A stretch of 59,760 nucleotides of DNA from Arthrobacter ipis. GTDB taxonomy: Bacteria; Actinomycetota; Actinomycetes; Actinomycetales; Micrococcaceae. The notes beneath the pieces were generated by a model. It ran no database searches, was not told where the DNA came from, and saw nothing but the letters and a program-made list of their open reading frames with translations. The position numbers and the translations under genes were made by a program. The stretch lies in the NCBI RefSeq assembly GCF_014694315.1, contig NZ_JAAOXD010000009.1:223632-283391 (forward strand), read 5' to 3'. Positions 24,267 to 33,992 of the stretch are shown here, piece by piece (within the stretch, counting starts at the first letter, position 1; each line of letters begins with the position of its first letter).

Positions 24267-24746
24267 CTATCGGCCTATGGTCAGGGGCTTTACCGGCATT
24301 ACACACGATGCCCGCTGCAGCTGAACGACGGCGGCGCCCGCCACCCGGTTGTTTCTGCCGGTGTCGTCGCACCAGTCAACGTTGTACGGCACTGCCGTGA
24401 CCGTCGCATGGCCCGGAGCAGTGCGTGCGGGGACAACGAAAGTGTAAGAGAAGCCACCGCCGTCGTTCATTGCGGAAGTGGTGCTGACGACCTTCGCCCC
24501 GAAGGAATCGGCAACGCCGATCTGAATCCGGGCGTTCGCACCATAGCGGGGGTTGCAATCGGCGTCCGGTGCCGCGACGGTCACCGGCTCCCCCGGCCTG
24601 GCTTCTGAAGGCTCCACCGAATATGGCGGCGGAAAGCAGGGCGGTTCACCGGCCGAGGAGGAAGCGCAGCCTGCAGCGGCGCCCACCACCATGGCGCCGG
24701 CCCAAGCAATAGCCGCAAATCTCCAGCACTTCTGATAGGAAGCCAC
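24267..24746 (-). CDS. Putative lipoprotein with Ig-like C-terminal domain
   Basis: A 159-residue exported protein. Its signal ends in VVGAAAGCAS (lipobox AAGC, near residue 26). The remainder (PCFPPPYSVEPSEARPGEPV, then DSFGAKVVSTTSAMNDGGGF and ARTAPGHATVTAV) has the strand pattern of a small Ig-like beta sandwich with two Cys pairs. I chose GTG 24746; an upstream in-frame ATG adds Cys-rich residues that do not look like a signal. Its start is about 110 bp past the stop of the giant peroxidase gene on the same strand, with a hairpin between them. Function unknown. Confidence 0.6.
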   Translation of the reverse strand: MASYQKCWRFAAIAWAGAMVVGAAAGCASSSAGEPPCFPPPYSVEPSEARPGEPVTVAAPDADCNPRYGANARIQIGVADSFGAKVVSTTSAMNDGGGFSYTFVVPARTAPGHATVTAVPYNVDWCDDTGRNNRVAGAAVVQLQRASCVMPVKPLTIGR

Positions 24747-24793
24747 ACCGCCATTATGGCCCCGGAGGGTGCAACAGACACGGCATAACGGAA

Positions 24794-24822
24794 CGGGGAC
24801 CACCTGCAACAGGCGGTCCCCG
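24794..24822 (-). terminator. Hairpin downstream of the peroxidase gene
   Basis: CGGGGACC-a-CCTG pairs with CAGG-c-GGTCCCCG around a CAA loop, a strong 12-bp stem with one mismatch. It lies about 37 bp after the peroxidase stop and upstream of the lipoprotein start. No strong U-run follows on the minus strand, so termination is inferred from stem strength and position. Confidence 0.5.
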
Positions 24823-24858
24823 CATCCTTTGTTAATGTGAATCAGTGGCTATTTCCGA

Positions 24859-27800
24859 TCACCGCGTACCGGTGGCGAAAGTCCAACTCCGCGAGAGGAA
24901 CGGGTTGCCCGCCAAGTCACGGATGGACGAGACCGACACGGTGTACGTACGGTTCGCCGCCAGCGTTTGCGACGGGTTGAGGGTCACTGTCCGGGTGATG
25001 CTGTTGTAGCTTACCGCCGCCGAAATGACCGTCGTTCCCAGCCGCAGCGCAACAGTTCTTGTGTTGACGCCGGTGATGGGTTCGCTGAACCTGGCGGCCA
25101 CATTGGCCGTCCGGGCTACGCCCCGTGCACCGCTGGCCGGGCTGACCGCAACCAGCGTGGGTGCCGGTCCTGTGGTGAACTGCCATGACGCTGGTGCCAT
25201 CGTGTTCCCCGCCGTGTCCCGGATCGACGAGGCTGCCAGGCTGTACGTGCGGTCCGCCAGGAGGTTCGCGCTCGGGTTGACCGTGACGATCCTGGTTGCG
25301 TTGTTGTACGTCACCGTGGCCGGGACGACGACGGCTCCGAGCCGCAGCACCACGGTTCGTGTGCTCATATTTGTAACCGACTCGCTGAACGTCACCGTCA
25401 GGTTGTTGGCCTGGCTGACCGACTTGGCCCCCGGTGCCGGGTTGCGCGAGGTGATGGTCGGAGCGATGAACTCGGAGCGCGGGGTGGTAATGGCCGTGTG
25501 TGCCGACCGCGCCCCTACGCCTACCGAGTTGATCGCAGCGACATCGAACGTGTAACCCGTGGCGTTGATCAGCCCGCCCACCACAGCACCCGTTCCGGTG
25601 CCGACGGTGGTCGTCCGTACCGGGGTGGTTCCGGTGCCGATGAACGTGCGGACCTGATAGCCGGTGATCTGTGCCCCGCCGTTAGAGGCCGGCACGGCCC
25701 AGCTGAGTGTGACCAGCGCATTGCCGGCCACGGCCCTGACGTTGCCGGCCGCCGCCGGGGCCACCGCCGCAGGCGCCGGGGTAACCGATGCCGAGGCGGC
25801 CGAGGCCGCCCCGGTGCCCACCGCGTTGACGGCGGCAACATCGAACGTGTACGCCGTCCCGTTGGTCAGGCCGGTAACGACGGCGGTTGTCACGTTGCCG
25901 GTGACCTGCTGCGTTACTGTCACAGCGGCTCCGTCGAAGGCCCGCACACGGAAGCCCGTAATGGGCGACCCGCCGTCGGAGACCGGGGCAGTCCAGGTCA
26001 GCGTGGCCGTTCCGTCGCCCGCCCTTGCTGTCACCGCGGTGGGAGCATCGGCGGCGGCCAGCTCGGCTGTTTGCGCCGGGGTCACCACGTTGGATGCCAC
26101 CGAGAACGGGCCCGTGCCCTGGGCGTTCGTTGCCGAAACCTGGAACACGTACTTGTTGCCGTTGGTTAGGCCCGGCACCACAAGCCTGGTGTCGGTTCCC
26201 GCGGCGGGGAGCAGGTTGCCCACCTGCACGCCGGCAGGGTTCGTGGTCACATCAAGCACCTTCACGTTGAAGCTGCTGGCGATGCCGACGGTCGGCGCGG
26301 TCCAGGTAACAGTGGCTCGGGCGTTTCCGGCGGTGGCGACGCCGATGACGGGAGCTCCCGGCAGTGTCGTGTCGGAGAATGCCAGGGCCTCGATGTTCCG
26401 AAGGTTGTCCGTTCCATCGGTGCCGACGTTGTCCGTCACGGTGGTGGTGGAACCGGGCGAGCCGAGCGTACCGTCGCCGCCGGTGGTGGCCACGGTGTAG
26501 TTGGCCGCCGGTCCGGAGAAAACGGCAGTGTCGGTGGTGCCCGAGGTCTGCGAGGCCGTCGGAGTGATGACCTCCCGGACTACCACCAGGTTGCCTGGAT
26601 CGATCAGGCCGGCGGCGACGTCGGCTTCCAGGGTGTGGGTGCTGTCCGCCCGGTAGGTGTGCTCCATGAGGTCCGTGCTGCCGATTTCGCTGGCAGGATC
26701 GCTCGGGTTGTTGCGGACGCTGATCCGCACCTGGACGTACCGGTCACCGTCGATCACATCGTCGGCGCCGCGGCCCTCCAGCCTGTCGCTGCCGAGGCCG
26801 CCGAGCAGGATGTTCCCGTCGCCCCACACCGGACCCGCAAGGGGGCAGGCGCCCATGGCGGATGCAGCGGCGATCGGGTCGAGCGGGGTGCTCGGGGCGG
26901 GAAGGATCGCGCCCAGTCCGGCGATCCGGTCGATGCCGGCCTGATCAAGGACGTCGCAGCCGCTGAAGCCGGCTCCGCCCACGGTGCTGGGCGCCCGGTC
27001 GTCACCCTTGATCACATCGTCGAACGCGGATCCGGAGTTGGCTTCCGTCTCCTGCCAGCGGTCGCGGTTGACCACGATCTGGAGCGGCAGGCCGCCCAGG
27101 TTCTGATTGATCTTCATGTCATCGTTGGCGCCCACCGAGTCGTACTGGTGGATGGCCCAGTCGAATCCGGCCGCGCCGGCGAACCGGTCGATGGCCGCGT
27201 TGGCTGCCATGAGGTCATCGCCGCCTTCAGCGTCGTAGTCGTTCTCACCTACCTGGCCAACCATGATGTCGTTGCCCGGCTTGGTCTGCGCCGGGTCGTC
27301 GAAGAACGGGGCACCGTGGTCGCCCTGGAGCAGGTCCTGCCCGGAGCCGCCCTGGATCCAGTCGTCCCCGCCGTCACCGAACACCGCGTCCGCGCCGTCA
27401 CCGGCCCGAATGAAGTCGTTGCCAGGGCCGGCAAACGTCTCGTTGTCGTTGGCGCCGCCATTCATGAAGTCCTGGCCGTCGCCGCCCATTGTGATGTCAT
27501 CGCCGATCCCGGCATTGACGTAGTCGTTGCCGGGGCCGCCCTTGAGCACATCGGCTCCGGCCAGGTCAGTGATCCTGTCGTTGCCGTCGCCGCCGAGTGC
27601 CACGTCGTCACCGCCGTTGCCTGCAATGACGTCGTTTCCAGCGTTGCCCCAGAACGTGTCGTTGTCGTTGCCGCCGGTGACCCGATCCACTCCGTCGGTG
27701 CCGTTGTACACGGACTGGCCGTTGATGCCGGACGGATCGACGGTGTTCTTCTCCTGGTATTGGATGGTGCCGTCGGGTTTGCGCAGGAGCAGAGCGTTCT

Positions 27801-30693
27801 CGTTGCAGTCGGTGGTCGTAGTGTCGTCGGCCACGGATGGACCTGACGCGGTGAACCCGTCCGGCGTGCCGGCGAGGTTGCCCAGCTGGAACTTGCAGTC
27901 CGCCGTCGCAAACACATCTGCCTTCAGCGTGTTCACGCCGTCGGTGTTGCGCATGATCATCTCGGAGAAGCTGTTGCCCTCGAGCTGGGTGCGCAGGTTC
28001 ATGCCGGGCGTGCGGGCCAGGTAGTACAGCCGGTCGCCGTTCTGAAGGTCCGTCAGCTGGTTCTCGAACACGTAGTTGAACGTGCTGCCGAGGAGGCCGC
28101 CGAAGAGGTTGGTCTTCTCCGCCAGACCGCCGACCCACAGGTCAACCTTGTTCAGGCCGGTCTCCTGGCCCGCCCAGGCGCCGGAGCCGTTCATGAAGTC
28201 GATCATGTCCGCCGTGGGAGGCGTGGCACCGGGGCCCGGATCAACGATAGCCTTCGCAGCTGCCCGCTTGTCCGCCAGGGTGGTGGCGTTGGCAATGCTC
28301 GGGTACGTGCCGTAGGCGGCCACGAAGTTGATCAGCGACTCGGGGTGCTTGATGTTCTGCCCGAAATCAGCCCAGCTGGTGTACGGGGCAAGCTGCCCGT
28401 CACTGGTGGAGTCGTGGAGCTGGCGGCGCACCTCGTTCAGCGGCGGGACGCCGGCTTCGCGGGCACGGGTCATGTTGATCGTCGCGAGGTCGAGCGGCAG
28501 GCCCAGCAGGTTGTTGCGGAGCGTGTCGGTGACAAACTCATCGAGCTCGTTGCCCGCCTGGTCGCTCATGCCCATAACAACCGCGCCTGCGGCCTGCTCG
28601 GAGGTGAGCTGGTTTCCGTGGCCGTCGTCGGTATACGAGGGCGGATTCAGGAAGCCGTTCAGCAGCGGGATCGAGTTGTCCGTTCCGTCCGGGTTGGTGC
28701 GGGCGATGGTCTCGGTCAGCATCGAGTGGCCGAACCGGTACACCGCATGCGCGAACTCGGCGTGGATCGCACCGTTGACGTCCGTGTGGTAGACGTGGAA
28801 CGGCTGGACCGCCGGCTGGACCTTCCGGGCGAACTCCTCGAAGACGAGGTGCTGGTACTCCATCTCGGTGACGAAACGGGCGGCCTGGAAGAGGCGTTCG
28901 CCGTTCCAGCCGTCAGCACCGGCGGCCAGCTTCCATTCGGCCAGGGCCGCGACGCCGGTGACCGAGGTGTCGTTGGACAGCGTGTTCTTGAAATCCTCCA
29001 CGAGCCGGTCGTGCTCGGAGTGGAAGATCTGGTGGATGGTGGTGAGGCCGATGTTCTCGTTGACGCGGCCGTCGCCGGCGATGAAGTGCGCGTTCAGCAT
29101 TTCGTCGTCATAGGTGCCGGGGGCCTGGCTGGCGAAATCTGCCGAGGCGACCTCATCGACGTCGGGTGTCGGTGTAACCGGAGGGGTTGCCGGGTTGTGA
29201 TCCGTATCCTGCGGGGACGGGTCCGCATTGTGCGCGATGTCCGTCAGGAAGGGGGTATCAAAGTACTTGACGTTCGCCGGCACCGGCACGGGGTTGGTTG
29301 TGTCGCCCTCGACCATGCCGGTCGAGGTCACGTACTGCGGTAGTCCCCGGGCGGGCCCGGGAATGAACTTGCCGTAGGGGTCCGTGGCGAGCATCGGAAC
29401 GTTAAGGACGTCCTTGTCCGTGAGACGGAGACCGAGGAGGGTCTCTGCCTGGGTCTTGACGGTCTTCCAGGTGGCCATCCCGTGTGCGGCGTTGGTGCCT
29501 GCGGCGCCGCCGAGCAGCTTGCCCGTAGCGACCGGCTTGCCGTCGGTGTTGTTCACGTACTCCCGCACGAACACCTGGTGGGACGGATGCGAGGTGTAGG
29601 TCTGGGACTGGTCCACGTACGGGGAGTCCGTGTTGGAGGCTTCCTGGACGTCGTCGGCGCTTTCATCGGCGGGCGTCGCGGGGTTGTCGCCCAGAACACC
29701 ATCGGGGCCCGGCTGGTTCTGGGCGCGGGTCAGCACCATGAAACGCTGGTTGGCGGGAAGGTCGTCGGCGTTGCCGAAGACGTGGTCCGGCCCGGCTACC
29801 AGCGGGTCGTCAGCGCGAAGCGGCACGAACACGTTGCCGCCGCTCTTGACGGTCTGGTCCACGCCGTGGTCGAAGAACTGTCCGAACAGCGTGAACATCG
29901 AGTTGTAGGGTGGGGAAAGGCCGACGTCGGTAGTGACGTTCGGGATGAAGAGCGTGTTGTGCGACGGCACGCAGCCGGCCGGAACACCATCGACGGGCGG
30001 GGTGGCCAGCGGATCCGGGTCGGTGGTGCAGGGGTGAACGCCGACGTTGCCCTGGGTGCGGACCGGGAAGCCGGCGGCAGCCACGGCTGCAGGGTTGGTG
30101 GAGGTCTGGTCCACGATCAGGTTGCTGATGTCGCGCGGCTTGCTGTCGAAAACGTTCCCGCTCTTCTGCTTGTAAGAGGTGGGGCCGGCGGGACCGAAAC
30201 CGGCGGGCACGGGGTCTGCATCGTTGAAGACCGGCGTGGTGTAGCGGGGGAACTTCTGATCGGCGGCGCCGTAGGTTTCACGCCCGGCCAGGAGGTTGTT
30301 GCAGGATCCGTCGACCGTACGGAGACCGTACGAGGTCAGGGCGTCGGGGATCTGGTTGGGGCCCGTGCCGATGAGGGCACCGCAGGGGCCGGTTTCCGAC
30401 GTCGTGTTGGCCACGTGCGCTTCGGCGATCTTGATCTGCTTGAGGATGAAGGCAAGGTCTGACGCCGTAACGGTGAAGCCCTCGCCCACAGGTGCGGTCA
30501 CCGCGTGGGCCGCGATGGTTGCTGACTGGCCGATGGCCGCCACCAGGGACATGACGACGCCGGCCGCGACGACGCGGTTGGGGGCGGCGAACAGGCGCCG
30601 CCGGCTCCCATGAGGGTCCTTCGGGCGCCGGGGCGCTCCACGGGATGCCGTCCGATCACCTCCGATGGCTTTTATTGGGTGGAACGCTTTCAT
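24859..30693 (-). CDS. Giant secreted haem peroxidase with RTX, Fn3 and Ig-like domains
   Basis: A 1,944-residue exported protein. A long signal (basic to residue 40, hydrophobic about 41-63) precedes an animal-type haem peroxidase domain: distal His about 276 in FGQFFDHGVD with the calcium-binding Asp beside it, proximal His about 655 in YRFGHSMLTE, and the conserved INMTRAREAGVPPLNEVR. RTX calcium-binding nonapeptides (GGxGxDxxx type, such as GGDGNDRITD and GGPGNDYVNA) follow at about residues 990-1150. Then come three fibronectin type III-like domains (about 1440-1740) and two SbsA-like Ig domains (about 1745-1944, each with SVTF/SEPI and a closing ASWQFTTG or RSWTFATG). It is probably a cell-surface or released oxidising enzyme. 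No LPXTG or S-layer anchor is seen. Confidence 0.9.
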   Translation of the reverse strand: MKAFHPIKAIGGDRTASRGAPRRPKDPHGSRRRLFAAPNRVVAAGVVMSLVAAIGQSATIAAHAVTAPVGEGFTVTASDLAFILKQIKIAEAHVANTTSETGPCGALIGTGPNQIPDALTSYGLRTVDGSCNNLLAGRETYGAADQKFPRYTTPVFNDADPVPAGFGPAGPTSYKQKSGNVFDSKPRDISNLIVDQTSTNPAAVAAAGFPVRTQGNVGVHPCTTDPDPLATPPVDGVPAGCVPSHNTLFIPNVTTDVGLSPPYNSMFTLFGQFFDHGVDQTVKSGGNVFVPLRADDPLVAGPDHVFGNADDLPANQRFMVLTRAQNQPGPDGVLGDNPATPADESADDVQEASNTDSPYVDQSQTYTSHPSHQVFVREYVNNTDGKPVATGKLLGGAAGTNAAHGMATWKTVKTQAETLLGLRLTDKDVLNVPMLATDPYGKFIPGPARGLPQYVTSTGMVEGDTTNPVPVPANVKYFDTPFLTDIAHNADPSPQDTDHNPATPPVTPTPDVDEVASADFASQAPGTYDDEMLNAHFIAGDGRVNENIGLTTIHQIFHSEHDRLVEDFKNTLSNDTSVTGVAALAEWKLAAGADGWNGERLFQAARFVTEMEYQHLVFEEFARKVQPAVQPFHVYHTDVNGAIHAEFAHAVYRFGHSMLTETIARTNPDGTDNSIPLLNGFLNPPSYTDDGHGNQLTSEQAAGAVVMGMSDQAGNELDEFVTDTLRNNLLGLPLDLATINMTRAREAGVPPLNEVRRQLHDSTSDGQLAPYTSWADFGQNIKHPESLINFVAAYGTYPSIANATTLADKRAAAKAIVDPGPGATPPTADMIDFMNGSGAWAGQETGLNKVDLWVGGLAEKTNLFGGLLGSTFNYVFENQLTDLQNGDRLYYLARTPGMNLRTQLEGNSFSEMIMRNTDGVNTLKADVFATADCKFQLGNLAGTPDGFTASGPSVADDTTTTDCNENALLLRKPDGTIQYQEKNTVDPSGINGQSVYNGTDGVDRVTGGNDNDTFWGNAGNDVIAGNGGDDVALGGDGNDRITDLAGADVLKGGPGNDYVNAGIGDDITMGGDGQDFMNGGANDNETFAGPGNDFIRAGDGADAVFGDGGDDWIQGGSGQDLLQGDHGAPFFDDPAQTKPGNDIMVGQVGENDYDAEGGDDLMAANAAIDRFAGAAGFDWAIHQYDSVGANDDMKINQNLGGLPLQIVVNRDRWQETEANSGSAFDDVIKGDDRAPSTVGGAGFSGCDVLDQAGIDRIAGLGAILPAPSTPLDPIAAASAMGACPLAGPVWGDGNILLGGLGSDRLEGRGADDVIDGDRYVQVRISVRNNPSDPASEIGSTDLMEHTYRADSTHTLEADVAAGLIDPGNLVVVREVITPTASQTSGTTDTAVFSGPAANYTVATTGGDGTLGSPGSTTTVTDNVGTDGTDNLRNIEALAFSDTTLPGAPVIGVATAGNARATVTWTAPTVGIASSFNVKVLDVTTNPAGVQVGNLLPAAGTDTRLVVPGLTNGNKYVFQVSATNAQGTGPFSVASNVVTPAQTAELAAADAPTAVTARAGDGTATLTWTAPVSDGGSPITGFRVRAFDGAAVTVTQQVTGNVTTAVVTGLTNGTAYTFDVAAVNAVGTGAASAASASVTPAPAAVAPAAAGNVRAVAGNALVTLSWAVPASNGGAQITGYQVRTFIGTGTTPVRTTTVGTGTGAVVGGLINATGYTFDVAAINSVGVGARSAHTAITTPRSEFIAPTITSRNPAPGAKSVSQANNLTVTFSESVTNMSTRTVVLRLGAVVVPATVTYNNATRIVTVNPSANLLADRTYSLAASSIRDTAGNTMAPASWQFTTGPAPTLVAVSPASGARGVARTANVAARFSEPITGVNTRTVALRLGTTVISAAVSYNSITRTVTLNPSQTLAANRTYTVSVSSIRDLAGNPFLSRSWTFATGTR

Positions 30694-31118
30694 GACGCAC
30701 CTGCCTAAATTGTTGATTTCACGTTCTGGTTGAACGTTGCATTGGACGGTGCAAGATTGCGGACGTTGCCCTGCGGAAACCTTGGGCAGTTTTTGCCGAT
30801 AAAGACGCCGTTCGGCCTGGGGGCAGGTGCTGCGCCCGGTGAATACTGGGCCGTTGGAGCCGCGCAGCGGCCCCGCCGTCCCCCAGATCAGGGGGTGCAG
30901 CCCTTACAGACAGCCGACCTGGCCGCGGCTTTCCGCAAGTAGCACTGTCTAGGCTCGGACGCCCTGCGGGGCCCGATCGCTGGGCGGTGCGCCTGTCCCG
31001 CTGCGGAATCCCGTGACTCTCAGGGATTTCCCAGCTGTTAACAAGCCTTCCCGAGGGATTGCTCTTGTAGCTTGTCCGCAGTTGCCACGAACGTTCCGTG
31101 CAACTGCCGCTAGGAAGG

Positions 31119-31150
31119 CCCCGCACCGCCTCTCGCCGAGGTGTGCGGGG
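31119..31150. other. Strong hairpin in the peroxidase-mntH intergenic region
   Basis: CCCCGCAC pairs with GTGCGGGG, and an inner CCTC/GAGG stem closes a five-base loop. The rest of 30694-31285 (about 590 bp) shows no convincing gene. The hairpin may end an antisense transcript or belong to the mntH leader; no U-tract follows on either strand. Confidence 0.35.
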
Positions 31151-31228
31151 CACTCTCCTCTTAAGGGCGAAGGGATGGATGCCTGCAGATCTGAACCAAC
31201 GTCCACCCGTTCGCCTAATCGCTACTTT

Positions 31229-31271
31229 TCGGTATACCTAAATTTCGGTATCCTCGTTTTATCGGTACCCC
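31229..31271 (+). promoter_or_regulatory. Triplicated GGTA(TA)CC motif upstream of mntH, candidate metal-regulator site
   Basis: Three copies of a tCGGTAnCC-type word start at 31231, 31247 and 31264, spaced 16 and 17 bp. The first is the perfect palindrome GGTATACC and the others are near copies (GGTATCC, GGTACCCC). They end about 15 bp before the mntH ATG, where a DtxR/MntR-type manganese repressor would block transcription. This is an inference from position and symmetry; the bases do not closely match the operators I remember from other genera. Confidence 0.4.
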
Positions 31272-31285
31272 AATGACGAGGATGA

Positions 31286-32539
31286 ATGATGGCTGTTTCG
31301 ACCCTTTCAGAGCGCACCGCGCCGGGCCGGGTCTGGTCGCGCCTGCTGCTGCTGGGTCCGGCGTTCGTGGCGGCCATCGCCTATGTCGACCCGGGCAACG
31401 TGGCAGCGAACCTGACCGCGGGGGCGAGCTACGGCTACCTGCTGGTGTGGGTGCTGGTGGCGGCCAATGCCATGGCTGTGCTGGTGCAGTACCAGTCTGC
31501 CAAGCTGGGCCTGGCCACCGGCATGAGCCTTCCCGAGATTCTGGGCAAGCGTCTGGGGACCCGCCGCCGGCGGGCATACTGGGCGCAGGCAGAGATCGTG
31601 GCCGGAGCCACCGACATGGCCGAGGTGATCGGCGGGGCCGTCGCACTGAACCTGCTGTTCGGGCTTCCGCTTTTGGCCGGCGGGATCATCATCGGACTCG
31701 CCTCGATGCTGCTGCTGTCGCTGCAGTCGAACCGGAGCCAGAAGTCGTTTGAAGTGGCCATCCTGATCCTGCTCGGTGTGATCGCCGTCGGGTTCGTGTC
31801 CGGGCTGTTCGTCAATCCGCCGGATGCCGGGAGTGCACTGACCGGCCTGGTGCCGCGCTTCGAAGGAACGGACACCATCCTGCTCGCCGCAAGCATGCTC
31901 GGCGCCACGGTGATGCCGCACGCCATTTACCTGCATTCCGCCCTTGCCCGGGACCGGCACGGCTTCTCGGAGAACCCTGCCGTGAGGACCCGCCTCATTA
32001 AGGCCACCCGGTTCGACGTCGCCGGCGCCCTGTTGCTGGCCGGCGTGGTCAATATCGCCATGCTGCTGCTGGCAGCCTCCAGCCTGCGCGGTGTGGAGGG
32101 TACGGACACCATCGCCGGCGCGCACGCTGCGGTGACGTCGGCACTGGGCCCGGCAATCGGCGTCGTGTTCGCCATCGGCCTGCTCGCCTCGGGCCTGGCC
32201 TCCACCTCCGTGGGCTGCTACGCCGGCGCCACCATCATGGGAGGCCTGCTGAAGGTCCGCATACCTTTGCTCACCCGGCGTGTGATCACGCTGATTCCGG
32301 CGTTGGCGATTCTTGGTGCCGGCATCGAACCGACGCTGGCCCTGGTCCTGAGCCAGGTGCTCCTCAGCTTCGGCATTCCGTTCGCCCTGATTCCGCTGAT
32401 CCGGCTCACCGGCAAGCGCGAGGTCATGGGCATCCACACCGACTCCACCCCACTGAAAATCGCAGGCTGGACCAGCGCCACGCTCATCGTTGGCCTGAAC
32501 TGCGTGCTCATCGCCCTCACCGCGCTGGGTGCGTCCTGA
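31286..32539 (+). CDS. mntH: Nramp-family divalent metal transporter MntH
   Basis: A 417-residue proton-coupled Mn2+/Fe2+ importer with 11 predicted helices. The helix-1 metal-binding motif DPGN (residues 35-38, in AIAYVDPGNVAAN) and the helix-6 motif MPHAIYLHS are intact. The start is one of two adjacent ATG codons (31286 or 31289), preceded by GAGGA. It is a single gene with its own upstream motif cluster. Length and motifs are standard for the family. Confidence 0.92.
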   Translation: MMAVSTLSERTAPGRVWSRLLLLGPAFVAAIAYVDPGNVAANLTAGASYGYLLVWVLVAANAMAVLVQYQSAKLGLATGMSLPEILGKRLGTRRRRAYWAQAEIVAGATDMAEVIGGAVALNLLFGLPLLAGGIIIGLASMLLLSLQSNRSQKSFEVAILILLGVIAVGFVSGLFVNPPDAGSALTGLVPRFEGTDTILLAASMLGATVMPHAIYLHSALARDRHGFSENPAVRTRLIKATRFDVAGALLLAGVVNIAMLLLAASSLRGVEGTDTIAGAHAAVTSALGPAIGVVFAIGLLASGLASTSVGCYAGATIMGGLLKVRIPLLTRRVITLIPALAILGAGIEPTLALVLSQVLLSFGIPFALIPLIRLTGKREVMGIHTDSTPLKIAGWTSATLIVGLNCVLIALTALGAS

Positions 32540-32728
32540 CGGTCCGCCGCCGGCCGGCAGATCCACCGGTTCGAAGGCCCAACAGTATGTGACGCCCAAC
32601 ACTATGGGACGCCGCCGCGCCGCGGGAGGCACTGCCGTTACCTGTATCAACAGCCACTCCCACGCCTGCCGGGGGTACGGTTTTCTGGACACGTGACCCA
32701 CCCGGATAACCAACGGAAGGCAAATCCA

Positions 32729-33559
32729 ATGACCACATGGCTCATCACAGGCTGCTCCACCGGACTCGGCAGGGCCCTCGCCCAGGCGGTGCTCGCCCAC
32801 GGCCACAACGCCGTCGTCACCGCACGAAACGTCAACGCGGTGAAGGACATCGCGGCCGATTTCCCCGGCACCGCGCTGGCCCTCCCCCTCGACGTCACCG
32901 ACAAGGAACAGATCGGCTCGGCCGTGCAGCAGGCGCAGGCCCGGTTCGGCGGCATCGATGTCCTCGTTAATAACGCCGGCTACGGCTACCGTGCCGCCGT
33001 GGAAGAAGCGGACGACGCCGACATCCGCCAGCTGTTCGACACGAACCTTTTCGGCGCCGTCGACATGATCAAAGCAGTCCTGCCGGACATGCGCGCAAAG
33101 CGGTCGGGGGCGATCCTGAACATCTCCTCCATCGGCGCGCGCATCTCGCCGGCCGGCTCCGGCTACTACTCCGCCACCAAGGCGGCGCTGGAGGGCCTGT
33201 CGGGTTCGCTGCATAAGGAACTCCAGCCGCTCGGCATCAGTGTCACGGCCATCGAACCCGGCGCGTTCCGCACCGACTTCGCCGGCCGCTCACTCACGCA
33301 GTCGGCGGCGGCGATTCCGGACTATGCGGAAACGGCCGGCAAACGCCGCAAGGAGAACGACACCGTCCACGGGACCCAGCCCGGAGACCCCGGCAAGGCA
33401 GCGGAGGCGATCATCGCCGTCGTCGAAAGCCCGAACCCGCCGTCGCTGCTGGTCCTCGGCCAGGACGCCTATGGTGCGTTTGCCGCCGTCGCCGATGCGC
33501 AGCGCGCGGAACTGGACCAGTGGCGCGAGCTGAGCCTCAGCACGGGCATCGGCGAATAG
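32729..33559 (+). CDS. Short-chain dehydrogenase/reductase
   Basis: A 276-residue classical SDR. It has the cofactor motif TGCSTGLG (residues 7-14), NNAG (81-84), catalytic Ser in NISS (about 133) and YSATK (Tyr147, Lys151). Arg33 after the second strand (TARN) suggests NADP(H) preference. GGAAGG lies about 8 bases before ATG 32729. Substrate unknown; the sequence resembles the 'oxidoreductase' SDRs with a TGCSxGLG start that are abundant in soil actinobacteria. Confidence 0.88.
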   Translation: MTTWLITGCSTGLGRALAQAVLAHGHNAVVTARNVNAVKDIAADFPGTALALPLDVTDKEQIGSAVQQAQARFGGIDVLVNNAGYGYRAAVEEADDADIRQLFDTNLFGAVDMIKAVLPDMRAKRSGAILNISSIGARISPAGSGYYSATKAALEGLSGSLHKELQPLGISVTAIEPGAFRTDFAGRSLTQSAAAIPDYAETAGKRRKENDTVHGTQPGDPGKAAEAIIAVVESPNPPSLLVLGQDAYGAFAAVADAQRAELDQWRELSLSTGIGE

Positions 33560-33600
33560 GATCCGGCACGAGCTGACGACCCGTCTGGGCGGCCGGCCGG

Positions 33601-33906
33601 CTAGTCGGATTCGAAGCCGAGGCGGTCGCGGACGAGCTTCGCGACGACGGCGGCGTGCTGCTTGTTGTCCGCGCGGGGATCCGATTTCAGCGTCGCCAGA
33701 TATGCGACGTACGCGGCAGTCCGGGTGTCATATGCCGCGGCGCGCGTTTCGAGCGCGAGGGCAAGGGTGGCATGGGCCTGGGCCAGCCTGGTCTGCAGTT
33801 CGGCGTCGACATCGGCGCCTGAGAGTGCTTGCTCTGCGGCGGAGAGAAGGGACCGTGCGACGTCCGCGTGCTCGTTCGCGGCACGCTGGCCAAGGTCGGG
33901 CTGCAT
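33601..33906 (-). CDS. Small helical protein, unknown function
   Basis: A 101-residue Ala-rich protein that is almost entirely amphipathic helix (LLSAAEQALSGADVDAELQT, then THATLALALETRAAAYDTRT-like repeats), probably a helical bundle or coiled coil. GAGAGG precedes its ATG. No signal or membrane segment. Family not recognised. It converges on the SDR gene. Confidence 0.55.
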   Translation of the reverse strand: MQPDLGQRAANEHADVARSLLSAAEQALSGADVDAELQTRLAQAHATLALALETRAAAYDTRTAAYVAYLATLKSDPRADNKQHAAVVAKLVRDRLGFESD

Positions 33907-33992
33907 AGGCTCTGCCTCTCTCTAGCTCGCGACCGGCGGACGCGAGATGTGGAGTAAGCCTAGATCACAATGCCCGTTCCTGTTGTGCACCT

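Noticed and set aside
26635..27846. 403-codon plus-strand frame opposite the peroxidase
   Set aside because: Antisense to the RTX repeats, so its apparent repeats only mirror them.
28345..30462. Further long plus-strand frames opposite the peroxidase domain
   Set aside because: Antisense to intact haem-peroxidase motifs; no ribosome site or family pattern.
30719..31153. Minus-strand 144-codon frame in the peroxidase-mntH gap
   Set aside because: Low-complexity Arg/Pro/Ser composition, no ribosome site and overlap with a strong hairpin.
31307..33214. 635-codon minus-strand frame opposite mntH and the SDR
   Set aside because: Crosses two well-supported genes and an intergenic gap with Gln/Gly/His-rich composition.
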